Part shown: piece after piece, positions 52,406-63,126 of the stretch | How positions within the stretch are numbered: the stretch's first letter is position 1 | Layout of the letters: every line of letters begins with the position of its first letter | DNA from: Branchipolynoe longqiensis | Taxonomy: Eukaryota > Annelida > Polychaeta > Phyllodocida > Polynoidae | DNA length: 64,000 nucleotides | NCBI GenBank assembly: GCA_030323885.1 | Contig: CM059186.1 | Span: 168,935,230-168,999,229, forward strand | Direction of reading: 5' to 3' | The notes under the pieces: generated by a model | The model's database searches: none | What the model saw: only the letters and a program-made list of their open reading frames with translations | Told to the model about the DNA's origin: nothing | Position numbers and translations under genes: made by a program

Positions 52406-52639
52406 GCGTGTGTTGGATGGCGATATAATCTTCTTTTGTTTATACACGTAGGAGAATCCTATGGGACGAACCAGAGCACAGCTGTTAAGGATATTTTCAT
52501 TTTGTACACGACAGAGAAATACCTTTCACAAGGACTTAACGATGGCAGATTGCCATCGCCTTTCCGAGGCTCCTCGCCCCCCGCCCCCTTTGTCCCCTCC
52601 CCCCCCCCCCCGCCCCCCGCCCCCGCCCCCCTCCCGTGA

Positions 52640-52985
52640 GAGAACACACGGTATGGCTGAAGGAGTTTGAGTGTCCGTCTCCCGTTTTGGTAGATGGTGG
52701 GATTCAGACTCCCGGGTTCGAACCCTGGTCTAGTCAAACCAAAAATTGTATACTTGTCGATTCCACACCAGGCTCTCGGCATTACTAGGATAGGGCAAGC
52801 ACTGGTTGGCTCAGTGTTAGGATAATATGACTGAGTGAGTGGAATATCAGGTCAGGGTGCTGGTGGCCTAATCTCCCAATAAGGCGGCACTATAAAGTCA
52901 CCATGAGTGTGCAGTGTCACAAGCCAGTACCCGTCCTGATATGACCTTAGATGCTGGCAGGAAGTAAAACTCCGACAACCAACCA
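52640..52985 (+). mobile_element. Common tRNA-SINE, near complete
   Basis: Head 'gtatggctgaaggagtttga', B box 'cgggttcgaaccc', body and tail 'aactccgacaaccaaccaaa'. Polymorphic small duplications within. Confidence 0.8.
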
Positions 52986-53289
52986 AATAACCCCCGTGTG
53001 AGAGGTCAGTAAATCACTCCCGCACAATCACCAACAATCACCGTGATTGGATCCCAATATCAGCAAGCCTCCTTACTTAGTGGTCATGGAATGATTTGGT
53101 GAGGCATCGATGGCGTTCCATCTCAAGTGTGTAGTTAATTATCTGCAACAGCAATAAAGGCGGAGAATTAATCCTAACGGGAATTGATTTCGGTAGAAGT
53201 TTGTCAATGGGGTTACGAAGGTTAATGGCAATGCACAGCCACAGGGCTTCACTCTTATTGATTCTGCAAAGGAACCATGTGGAGCAGTA
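52986..53289. other. No gene recognised
   Basis: Spacer before the 57-bp satellite. Confidence 0.3.
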
Positions 53290-56200
53290 ATACAGGTAGA
53301 CTATGTGAGTAGACTATGTGCAGTGTGCTTGCTGTGGTTGTGTGTTGACTGTGTGAGTTATGTGAGTAGACTATGTGCAGTGTGCTGACTGTGGTTGTGT
53401 GTTGACTGTGGGAGTTATGTGAGTAGACTATGTGCAGTGTGCTGACTGTGGTTGTGTGTTGACTGTGTGAGTTATGTGAGTAGACTATGTGCAGTGTGCT
53501 GACTGTGGTTGTGTGTTGACTGTGGGAGTTATGTGAGTAGACTATGTGCATTATGCTGGCTGTGGTTGCGTGTTGACTGTGTGAGTTACGTGAGTAGACT
53601 ATGTGCAGTGTGCTGACTGTGGTTGCGTGTTGACTGTGTGAGTTATGTGAGCAGACTATATGCATTGTGCTGAGGGTTGTTGCATGTTGACTGTGTGAGT
53701 TATGTGAGTAGACTATGTGCAGTGTGCTGACTGTGGTTGCGTGTTGACTGTGTGAGTTACGTGAGTAGACTATGTGCAGTGTGCTGACTGTGGTTGTGTG
53801 TTGACTGTGTGAGTTACGTGAGTAGACTATGTGCAGTGTGCTGACTGTGGTTGCGTGTTGACTGTGTGAGTTACGTGAGTAGACTATGTGCAGTGTGCTG
53901 ACTGTGGTTGCGTGTTGACTGTGTGAGTTACGTGAGTAGACTATGTGCAGTGTGCTGACTGTGGTTGCGTGTTGACTGTGTGAGTTACGTGAGTAGACTA
54001 TGTGCAGTGTGCTGACTGTGGTTGTGTGTTGACTGTGTGAGTTACGTGAGTAGACTATGTGCAGTGTGCTGACTGTGGTTGCGTGTTGACTGTGTGAGTT
54101 ATGTGAGTAGACTATGTGCAGTGTGCTGACTGTGGTTGCGTGTTGACTGTGTGAGTTACGTGAGTAGACTATGTGCAGTGTGCTGACTGTGGTTGTGTGT
54201 TGACTGTGTGAGTTATGTGAGTAGACTATGTGCAGTGTGCTGACTATGGTTGCGTGTTGACTGTGTGAGTTACGTGAGTAGACTATGTGCAGTGTGCTTG
54301 CTGTGGTTGTGTGTTGACTGTGTGAGTTATGTGAGTAGACTATGTGCAGTGTGCTGACTGTGGTTGTGTGTTGACTGTGTGAGTTATGTGAGTAGACTAT
54401 GTGCAGTGTGCTGACTATGGTTGTGTGTTGACTGTGTGAGTTACGTGAGTAGACTATGTGCAGTGTGCTGACTGTGGTTGCGTGTTGACTGTGTGAGTTA
54501 TGTGAGTAGACTATGTGCAGTGTGCTGACTATGGTTGTGTGTTGACTGTGTGAGTTATGTGAGTAGACTATGTGCAGTGTGCTGACTGTGGTTGTGTGTT
54601 GACTGTGTGAGTTATGTGAGTAGACTATGTGCAGTGTGCTGACTGTGGTTGTGTGTTGACTGTGTGAGTTACGTGAGTAGACTATGTGCAGTGTGCTGAC
54701 TATGGTTGTGTGTTGACTGTGTGAGTTATGTGAGTAGACTATGTGCAGTGTGCTGACTGTGGTTGTGTGTTGACTGTGTGAGTTATGTGAGTAGACTATG
54801 TGCAGTGTGCTGACTGTGGTTGTGTGTTGACTGTGTGAGTTATGTGAGTAGACTATGTGCAGTGTGCTGACTATGGTTGCGTGTTGACTGTGTGAGTTAC
54901 GTGAGTAGACTATGTGCAGTGTGCTGACTGTGGTTGTGTGTTGACTGTGTGAGTTAGGTGAGTAGACTATGTGCAGTGTGCTGACTGTGGTTGTGTGTTG
55001 ACTGTGTGAGTTATGTGAGTAGACTATGTGCATTATGCTGGCTGTGGTTGCGTGTTGACTGTGTGAGTTATGTGAGTAGACTATGTGCAGTGTGCTGACT
55101 GTGGTTGTGTCTTGACTGTGGTTGTGTCTTGACTGTGTGAGTTATGTGAGTAGACTATATGCATTGTGCTGAGGGTTGTTGCATGTTGACTGTGTGAGGT
55201 ATGTGAGTAGACTATGTGCAGTGTGCTGACTGTGGTTGCGTGTTGACTGTGTGAGTTACGTGAGTAGACTATGTGCAGTGTGCTTGCTGTGGTTGTGTGT
55301 TGACTGTGTGAGTTATGTGAGTAGACTATGTGCAGTGTGCTGACTATGGTTGCGTGTTGACTGTGTGAGTTACGTGAGTAGACTATGTGCAGTGTGCTGA
55401 CTGTGGTTGTGTGTTGACTGTGTGAGTTATGTGAGTAGACTATGTGCAGTGTGCTGACTGTGGTTGTGTGTTGACTGTGTGAGTTATGTGAGTAGACTAT
55501 GTGCAGTGTGCTGACTATGGTTGTGTGTTGACTGTGTGAGTTACGTGAGTAGACTATGTGCAGTGTGCTTGCTGTGGTTGCGTGTTGACTGTGTGAGTTA
55601 TGTGAGTAGACTATGTGCAGTGTGCTGACTATGGTTGTGTGTTGACTGTGTGAGTTATGTGAGTAGACTATGTGCAGTGTGCTTGCTGTGGTTGTGTGTT
55701 GACTGTGTGAGTTATGTGAGTAGACTATGTGCAGTGTGCTGACTGTGGTTGTGTGTTGACTGTGTGAGTTACGTGAGTAGACTATGTGCAGTGTGCTGAC
55801 TATGGTTGTGTGTTGACTGTGTGAGTTATGTGAGTAGACTATGTGCAGTGTGCTGACTGTGGTTGTGTGTTGACTGTGTGAGTTATGTGAGTAGACTATG
55901 TGCAGTGTGCTGACTGTGGTTGCGTGTTGACTGTGTGAGTTATGTGAGTAGACTATGTGCAGTGTGCTGACTATGGTTGTGTGTTGACTGTGTGAGTTAC
56001 GTGAGTAGACTATGTGCAGTGTGCTGACTGTGGTTGTGTGTTGACTGTGTGAGTTACGTGAGTAGACTATGTGCAGTGTGCTGACTGTGGTTGCGTGTTG
56101 ACTGTGTGAGTTACGTGAGTAGACTATGTGCAGTGTGCTGACTATGGTTGTGTGTTGACTGTGTGAGTTACGTGAGTAGACTATGTGCAGTGTGCTGACT

Positions 56201-57512
56201 GTGGTTGCGTGTTGACTGTGTGAGTTATGTGAGTAGACTATGTGCAGTGTGCTGACTGTGGTTGCGTGTTGACTGTGTGAGTTATGTGAGTAGACTATGT
56301 GCAGTGTGCTGACTGTGGTTGCGTGTTGACTGTGTGAGTTATGTGAGTAGACTATGTGCAGTGTGCTGACTATGGTTGCGTGTTGACTGTGTGAGTTATG
56401 TGAGTAGACTATGTGCAGTGTGCTGACTATGGTTGCGTGTTGACTGTGTGAGTTACGTGAGTAGACTATGTGCAGTGTGCTGACTGTGGTTGCGTGTTGA
56501 CTGTGTGAGTTACGTGAGTAGACTATGTGCAGTGTGCTGACTGTGGTTGTGTGTTGACTGTGTGAGTTATGTGAGTAGACTATGTGCAGTGTGCTGACTG
56601 TGGTTGCGTGTTGACTGTGTGAGTTGTGTGAGTAGACTATGTGCAGTGTGCTGACTATGGTTGCGTGTTGACTGTGTGAGTTACGTGAGTAGACTATGTG
56701 CAGTGTGCTGACTGTGGTTGCGTGTTGACTGTGTGAGTTACGTGAGTAGACTATGTGCAGTGTGCTGACTGTGGTTGTGTGTTGACTGTGTGAGTTATGT
56801 GAGTAGACTATGTGCAGTGTGCTGACTGTGGTTGCGTGTTGACTGTGTGAGTTACGTGAGTAGACTATGTGCAGTGTGCTGACTGTGGTTGCGTGTTGAC
56901 TGTGTGAGTTATGTGAGTAGACTATGTGCAGTGTGCTGACTGTGGTTGTGTGTTGACTGTGTGAGTTATGTGAGTAGACTATGTGCAGTGTGCTGACTAT
57001 GGTTGCGTGTTGACTGTGTGAGTTACGTGAGTAGACTATGTGCAGTGTGCTGACTGTGGTTGCGTGTTGACTGTGTGAGTTACGTGAGTAGACTATGTGC
57101 AGTGTGCTGACTGTGGTTGTGTGTTGACTGTGTGAGTTATGTGAGTAGACTATGTGCAGTGTGCTGACTGTGGTTGCGTGTTGACTGTGTGAGTTACGTG
57201 AGTAGACTATGTGCAGTGTGCTGACTATGGTTGTGTGTTGACTGTGTGAGTTATGTGAGTAGACTATGTGCAGTGTGCTGCGTGTGGTTGCGTGTTGACT
57301 GTGTGAGTTATGTGAGTAGACTATGTGCAGTGTGCTGACTGTGGTTGCGTGTTGACTGTGTGAGTTATGTGAGTAGACTATGTGCAGTGTGCTGACTGTG
57401 GTTGCGTGTTGACTGTGTGAGTTATGCGAGTAGACTATGTGCAGTGTGCTGACTGTGGTTGCGTGTTGACTGTGTGAGTTATGTGAGTAGACTATGTGCA
57501 GTGTACTGACTG
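53290..57512 (+). repeat. 57-bp satellite, about 74 units (4.2 kb)
   Basis: The unit is 'gagtagactatgtgcagtgt' then 'gctgactgtggttg(c/t)gtg' then 'ttgactgtgtgagttatgt'. Variants (acg/atg, tgcg/tgtg, tatgg/tgtgg) are shared between distant units. Rare markers 'cattatgctgg' (53549, 55030) and 'tatatgcattgtgctgagg' (53657, 55156) show a larger duplication of about 1.48-1.50 kb. Since 57 is a multiple of three, a 592-residue frame stays open on the minus strand; it is an artefact. Confidence 0.97.
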
Positions 57513-57675
57513 GGTTTCATCCACCGCTTTCCTGTTCAGGTCCCGCCCCCGGAAGCCCACTGTATGTCACCCCGCCGTTGATCTCTCAGCGTATTAGGCT
57601 GTCTGACACTGGTGCACCCTGCATCACAATGGACAGCGCTCCTGGATATCCCCTGGGTATCCCCTGGGTATCGCC

Positions 57676-58710
57676 TGTGTAATCAAATGTTTACAAGATA
57701 TTGGTGTCAATGGCAAAGACATTAAGCTAATTGTGAACTTATACTGGACACAACATGCATTTATAAAAATGGAGCAGGGCCTATCGGATGAAGTTATGAT
57801 TAAACGAGGAGTTCGACAGGGGTGTGTATTGTCACCATGTCTATTTAACCTGTACACAGAGATGATTTTCAGACACATTGAAGATTGCAAGGGAGTGACA
57901 ATAGGTGGCATGAACGTCAACAATCTTAGATATGCCGATGACAGTGTAATACTAGCAGACAGTGAGAAAAACCTACAAGATATAGTGAATAGAATCAATA
58001 AAGCTGGAATACTATTCAACATGAAGATGAATGCCAGGAAGACCAAAACAATGGTTATAAGTAAAAAGACAGATAAACCAAATGTCAATATAACCATAGA
58101 TGGCACAAACATAGAACAAGTATCCGAATTCATATATCTCGGACAAAAGATTACAAATGATGGGAGATGTGAGGAAGAAATTAAAAGAAGGATAACAATA
58201 GCCCGAACAACATTCTCAAAAATGTATAGAGTGTTAACATCAAGTAAGATATTAATACAAACAAGGAAGCGTATTCTTCAGTGTTATGTGTGGTCTACTC
58301 TAATGTATGGGGCAGAGACATGGACAATCTCTAAGAAAATGTACAAACGTTTAGCAGCGTTTGAGATGTGGACTTATCGAAGGATGATGAAAATATCATG
58401 GACAAAGAAGATCACCAACAGGGAGGTTCTCAGAAAAAATAAAAATAAGAAACGCTTGTTTGCCACTATACAGACAAAGAAACTTATTTATTTTGGCCAC
58501 ATCATTCGTCAGAGTTCAATATACCATACATTGTTGGAAGGGAAGGTGAATGGCAGCAGAGGGAGAGGGAGACCAAGAACATCATGGTTTACAAATGTTT
58601 CACAGTGGACAGGCTTGAATTATTCACAGTCTAGCAGAGCAGCACAACATCGGGACAGGTGGAGAACCATTGCATCCAACCCTCGACTAGAGGACAGAAC
58701 TATTGATTGA
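57676..58710 (+). CDS. RTE-type LINE reverse transcriptase, 5' truncated, open to the natural stop
   Basis: The frame is open from about 57676; the first ATG-like start inside it is not the real N-terminus. It lacks the endonuclease domain and the first palm motifs. Present are RGVRQGCVLSP (about 57808-57840), the catalytic YADD at about 57931-57942 and the KMNARKTKTM thumb-side motif. These are followed by the WSTLMYGAETW segment, HIIRQSS and the GRGRPRTSW region near the C-terminus. TGA at 58708-58710 is followed by (ATTG)n. The protein would copy its own RNA at the target site. It is a different lineage from the (ATG)n-tailed copies, but with the same domain order. There are no frameshifts in about 345 codons, so the insertion is fairly young; as a truncated copy it cannot move itself. 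Confidence 0.85.
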   Translation, partial: CVIKCLQDIGVNGKDIKLIVNLYWTQHAFIKMEQGLSDEVMIKRGVRQGCVLSPCLFNLYTEMIFRHIEDCKGVTIGGMNVNNLRYADDSVILADSEKNLQDIVNRINKAGILFNMKMNARKTKTMVISKKTDKPNVNITIDGTNIEQVSEFIYLGQKITNDGRCEEEIKRRITIARTTFSKMYRVLTSSKILIQTRKRILQCYVWSTLMYGAETWTISKKMYKRLAAFEMWTYRRMMKISWTKKITNREVLRKNKNKKRLFATIQTKKLIYFGHIIRQSSIYHTLLEGKVNGSRGRGRPRTSWFTNVSQWTGLNYSQSSRAAQHRDRWRTIASNPRLEDRTID

Positions 58711-58721
58711 TTGATCCCCTG

Positions 58722-58836
58722 TGTCAACTGCGTGTCAATTAGGTTTCAACTGGGTGTCAATTTGGTGTCAACTGGTCGTGACTGGGTGTCAGATGGGTGT
58801 CAGATGGGTGTCAACTGGGTGTCAACTGGGTGTCAA
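58722..58836 (+). repeat. (TGGGTGTCAAC)n minisatellite
   Basis: Eleven-bp units 'tgggtgtcaac', about ten copies, followed by (AT)n at 58840-58893. Confidence 0.85.
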
Positions 58837-58860
58837 TTTATATATATATATAAATTATTG

Positions 58861-58893
<33 letters not shown>

Positions 58894-58897
<4 letters not shown>

Positions 58898-59090
58898 AAA
58901 GTGAGCAGAGTAACAGTTAACTCACGGTGTAGAGGAGGCGTGGAGGAGAGAATTCCCGCTCTGCAGGGAATAACATGGAAGTTAAGATGGTTAGAAACAT
59001 TAAGGGGCTGCCGTTATTTATATCCACATAATAAATTATATAGTACATATATTTATAGCTGCGGCCTTATTCTGCAGCCCCTGCGCGCCC
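58894..59090. mobile_element. Interspersed element with 'tttatatccacataataaat' end
   Basis: Contains the recurrent 'gttatttatatccacataat' motif near 59011 also seen near 52367. Boundaries are unknown. Confidence 0.4.
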
Positions 59091-59093
59091 GCA

Positions 59094-59110
59094 CCACCAG
59101 GGGGCAGTGC
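59094..59110 (+). promoter_or_regulatory. CTCF-like motif
   Basis: 'ccaccagggggcagtgc' agrees with the CTCF core CCASYAGRKGGCRSY at every defined position. A single site; binding is unproven. Confidence 0.4.
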
Positions 59111-59579
59111 GGATTGATGTATGGCGCACTCTCGTGCTGCTCCAGGTCCATTTCCGGTGAGTACTTCCGGTTGAGAGGTGTCGGCACTGAAGACGCTGGG
59201 AGTTGGAAATGGGGTCTAAGCACACTCTGGCACTTTACTTTTCACTTCGTGCATAATAAAGCAACTCTCCCTATTACATTGCGACTCGCCACCAAGTTTC
59301 TTTTTGTAAATGTTGAATTATTTTCTAATATGAATTGATTGTTCCGTTTGGTTAAAAGAATCACAAAGATATATCAACGCAAAACGTTTATTTCAAACAA
59401 GACGTCTATAATATACATACAAACATGGGCATCAACATACATGAAAAAGAGTAGCTATGCCTATGTCTTTAAAATAATTTTTAAAAGTCTACATATCCCC
59501 TAACCCGCCACAAAGATCCATTGACCTACAATTGCAATATGATAGGGGGAATGGCTTTATTCTGTATAATAAAGTGACT
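59111..59579. other. No gene recognised
   Basis: Mixed unique-looking DNA with short frames. AATAAA-like 'cataataaagc' near 59251. Confidence 0.35.
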
Positions 59580-59695
59580 AGACATTAAGACCGACTCATG
59601 GACGGAACTCTCACAGCAGAGAGCTAAATGGAGAGCGGCAGTCAAGTAATGAAAGCAGTCTTTGTCGCATCGCGACCGACAGCATGATGATGATG
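59580..59695 (+). mobile_element. RTE-type LINE 3' end, 116 bp, with 9-bp target duplication
   Basis: Begins 'agacattaagaccgactc', keeps the last ORF codons, stop, 3' UTR and a short (ATG)n tail. The duplication 'aaagtgact' lies at 59571-59579 and 59696-59704. Very short 5' truncated insertion. Confidence 0.9.
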
Positions 59696-59704
59696 AAAGT
59701 GACT

Positions 59705-60416
59705 GGATATTATAGCACACCGGTCTTCCAGCCCTAGCAGTACGTGTTGATGTACAATGAAGTGAGCTTAATCAGATAAACGTTCCTGATATGCCAGCAG
59801 TGTTTGTGGTATGAGACAAGTGCTGCCACCTAGCGAGAAACAGCGAATAATGATTCCGGAACCGGAAATGGCATGTCCTGGCTTCAGAGTAGTCATAGGT
59901 TACTATATTTAGATGTCAGTGGCCAAGTCGATATCACTTGCTGTCCAGACTCCACTTCGTCCACACTTCTATCGCCCCTCAGCCGCTGGTCTCCTCTCCT
60001 GGTTTGATTTAAATAAATATTGCAGGAGAAAGTCGGCCGGCTATTCACCTTCTACCGCCACTAATCCATTCATGTCTCCGGCTTGCTGTTTCGTCAAGCG
60101 TTTTGCCAGCGTTTTGCCAGCGTGCCAAGAGCAAGAAGACACGGCTCTTTGACTCAACTCTCCGCACTTCTCTTTCCTCAGTCCTACCCATTACTTTATT
60201 TTTCTCCTGGGTTTTCTTCTCCTGATCAAAGGACTTGTTTGCTTGGGTGGGGCTCTTTTCCTTTTTCACTGCTGCTCTGTGCGCTTCGACTGCGAATCCT
60301 GTCTCTTTTCCTTCCTGCCTCTCCAATCCTTCGGCGCCCGGACTCAAGTGCTTTTAATACGTGACTCCTAGAAGTTTCTACTTGTGCCAAGACCGGACCG
60401 ATTTATCAGGGCTGCC
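59705..60416. other. No gene recognised
   Basis: Several frames of 80-100 codons overlap here without family features; the C/T-rich composition explains them. A CTCF-like core also occurs reversed near 59825 ('gctgccacctag'). Confidence 0.35.
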
Positions 60417-60428
60417 CAATGCTGCAGG

Positions 60429-60766
60429 GACCAGACGGGATGGCTGAATGAGTTAGAGCGTCCGTCTCCCGTGCTGGTAGATCGTGGGGTCGTGGGTTCG
60501 AGTCCCTGTCGAGTCAAACCAATGACTTTAAAATTGATACTTGTCGCTTCCTAGCTCGGCACTCGGCATTATTAGGATAGGGCAAGGACTGGTGTGCTCA
60601 GTGTCAGGATAATGTGACTGAGTGGGATACCAGGTCATGGTGCCGGCGGCCTGGTTTCCCAGTGGGACAGCACTATAAATTCGCCATGAGTGCGCACTGT
60701 CACAAGTCGGTACCCGTCCTGATATGACCTTAGATGTTGCTAGGATGTAAAACAACAACAAACAAA
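60429..60766 (+). mobile_element. Common tRNA-SINE, full length (338 bp) with 12-bp target duplication
   Basis: Head 'cgggatggctgaatgagtta', B box 'gtgggttcgagtccc', body 'attaggatagggcaaggact', 'acagcactataaattcgcca', tail 'aaaacaacaacaaacaaa'. The duplication 'caatgctgcagg' at 60417-60428 and 60767-60778 is perfect. It is the best reference copy in the window. Confidence 0.95.
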
Positions 60767-60935
60767 CAATGCTGCAGGTTTGCAGCCTGTAACTGACATA
60801 GGTTACAAACAACCCAATCAGTCAATTCGATATCTGCCCAGACAGGTTACTGGCAGAGAATTGGTGCCTTGGCTGAGATATACATGACCATTGTGATGGT
60901 TGGTGTAGTGGGGATGGTGTTACTATTGTGACTAC

Positions 60936-62130
60936 GGATGTGGTGTTCTACTCTGATTATACACCACTATGACAGTAGCCCCACTTGGTGCTCCATAATG
61001 TATTCTACTCTGATTATACACCACTATGACACTAGCCCCACTTGGTGCTCCATAATGTATTCTACTCTGATTATACACCACTATGACAGTAGCCCCACTT
61101 GGTGCTCCATAATGTATTCTACTCTGATTATACACCACTATGACACTAGCCCCACTTGGAGCCCCATAATGTATTCTACTCTGATAATTCACCACTATGA
61201 CACTAGCCCCACTTGGAGCCCCATAATGTATTCTACTCTGATAATTCACCATTACGACACTAGCCCCACTTGGAGCCCCATAATGTATTCTACTCTGATA
61301 ATTCACCACTATGACACTAGCCCCACTTGGAACCCCATAATGTATTCTACTCTGATAATGCACCACTATGACACTAGCCCCACTTGGAGCCCCATAATGT
61401 ATTCCTCTCTGATAATGCACCACTATGACACTAGCCCCACTTGGAGCCCCATAATGTATTCTACTCTGATAATTCACTACTATGACACTAGCCCTACTTG
61501 GTGCTCCATAATGTATTCTACTCTGATTATACACCACTATGACACTAGCCCCACTTGGTGCTCCATAATGTATTCTACTCTGATTATACACCACTATGAC
61601 ACTAGCCCTACTTGGTGCTCCATAATGTATTCTACTCTGATAATGCACCACTATGACACTAGCCCCACTTGGTGCTCCATAATGTATTCTACTCTGATTA
61701 TACACCACTATGACAGTAGCCCTACTTGGTGCTCCATAATGTATTCTACTCTGATAATTCACCATTATGACACTAGCCCCACTTGGAGCCCCATAATGTA
61801 TTCTACTCTGATAATTCACCACTATGACACTAGCCCCACTTGGAGCCCCATAATGTATTCTATTCTGATAATGCACCACTATGACACTAGCCCCACTTGG
61901 AGCCCCATAATGTATTCTACTCTGATAATTTACCACTATCACACTAGCCCCACTTGGAGCCCCATAATGTATTCTCCTCTGATAATTCACCACTATGACA
62001 CTAGCCCCACTTGGAGCCCCATAATATATTCTACTCTGATTATACACCACTATGACACTAGCCCCACTTGGAGCCCCATAATGTATTCTACTCTGATAAT
62101 TCACCACTGCGATACTAGCCCCATTGGGTG
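60936..62130 (+). repeat. Second 57-bp satellite, about 21 units
   Basis: The unit 'gtattctactctgat(a/t)at' then 'caccactatgacactagccc' then 'cacttgg(a/t)gc(c/t)ccataat' repeats every 57 bp with two main variants (agccccat and tgctccat) in blocks. Frames of 405 (plus) and 391 (minus) residues are open because of the period. It is unrelated in sequence to 53290-57512. Confidence 0.97.
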
Positions 62131-62439
62131 CCTTATAATGTCGCTATGGTATTGATAACGCAATGCTCCCTCCAAGCCCAAGCCTCCATTCCATCCCACT
62201 CTCAGCCCTCTCTACACCTCCCCGGTCATGTCACTCTCCCGACCCAGGAAAGCCCAGGTGGGTGAGACCTCTACATATTTAATACTGTTTTCCCTTATTG
62301 GATAACCTTGCCCCACGCCTACATTCTCACCACCAGCCATCTATACTCTACTCAGTCTATTTAACCCATCGCCGCCCATTCTTACATTCATCTTGACCCC
62401 TCCCCACAAGTCACTCTACACATTTTTATTTTGGTACAT
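62131..62439. other. No gene recognised
   Basis: C-rich unique-looking DNA. Confidence 0.35.
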
Positions 62440-62668
62440 TTGTTGATTAAACAGGGGAAATTTCAATCGTGGATGATTGTTCTTCCTCATTCCACTGCTC
62501 CTTGCCCTATCCTAATAATACAAAGCACCTGGCTAGGGAGTGACAAGTATAAATTTTTGAGTCATTGGTTTGATTTGACCAGGGTTTGAACCCGTGTGTT
62601 TAAATCCCACAACCAACCAAAATGGGAGGCGAATGCTCAACTCATTCGGCCATCCCATCTGGTTTCAT
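62440..62668 (-). mobile_element. tRNA-SINE, 'gggaaatttcaatc' subfamily
   Basis: Reversed 'gttgattaaacaggggaaat' to the head 'ctcattcggccatcccatct', B box near 62580-62592. Confidence 0.8.
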
Positions 62669-62751
62669 TCTCATCACTGTGCCTTCAGTAAATACCAGAA
62701 AGGTTTAATCCTATCTGAGCACTAAGATGTTAGGGAACAGAACTGCTACTT

Positions 62752-63126
62752 GTGACCCATCACCAGCACCACATATTTGTACCAGTATGTTTGTGTGTTT
62801 TTGGAATTTTCCGTCCCAATGACCCTGCATTCATCATGCCCTCGGGCCGGCTGCTCGACCCTCGGACCCTCACTGGCATCCTGCGTGCGGCCCTCCGCGC
62901 CCTCTCGGTGCCGGCCCCAGACTCCTACACCCTCCACAGCCTCCACCGTGGTGCGGCCCAGGCCTGCCAGCGTGCCAGCGTGCCTGTCGAGGACATCAAG
63001 GCCCAAGGGATCTGGTCCTCCGACATGGTCTACACTTACCTTCCCCGTCTCGCTCCCGCTGGCGCCCCTCGAGCCCTCTCCTCCCTTCCGGTGGAGGGCT
63101 CTTTGGGGCTCTCCCCATCCCGGTGA
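62752..63126 (+). pseudogene. Tyrosine-recombinase C-terminal fragment (Ngaro/Crypton/DIRS-like)
   Basis: From about 62809 the frame reads FRPNDPAFIM, then RTLTGILRAALRAL, YTLHSLHRGAAQA (62926-62964), VPVEDIKAQGIWSSDMVYTYLP (to about 63045) and a stop after 63126. This is the end of a tyrosine recombinase core: H62 of the HxxR box, W88 at the H/W position and Y96 as nucleophile. At the R of HxxR there is a histidine (codon CAC at 62944-62946), a likely CGC-to-CAC transition that would inactivate the enzyme. The N-terminal half with the first catalytic arginine is absent. Such recombinases move DNA circles in Crypton, Ngaro and DIRS elements; which of these is not decided. The 3' region is partly duplicated (63087-63785). 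Confidence 0.6.

Noticed and set aside
53255..55033. 592-residue frame on the minus strand
   Set aside because: The 57-bp period keeps one frame open. The repeat shows synonymous and non-synonymous variants alike, and the frame breaks where units carry indels.
60429..60510. Possible tRNA gene
   Set aside because: A and B boxes are present, but the acceptor stem does not close and the sequence is the head of a SINE with tail and target duplication. The same applies to all other tRNA-like heads here.
60932..62155. Overlapping 391- and 405-residue frames on opposite strands
   Set aside because: Both are consequences of a 57-bp satellite without stop codons.
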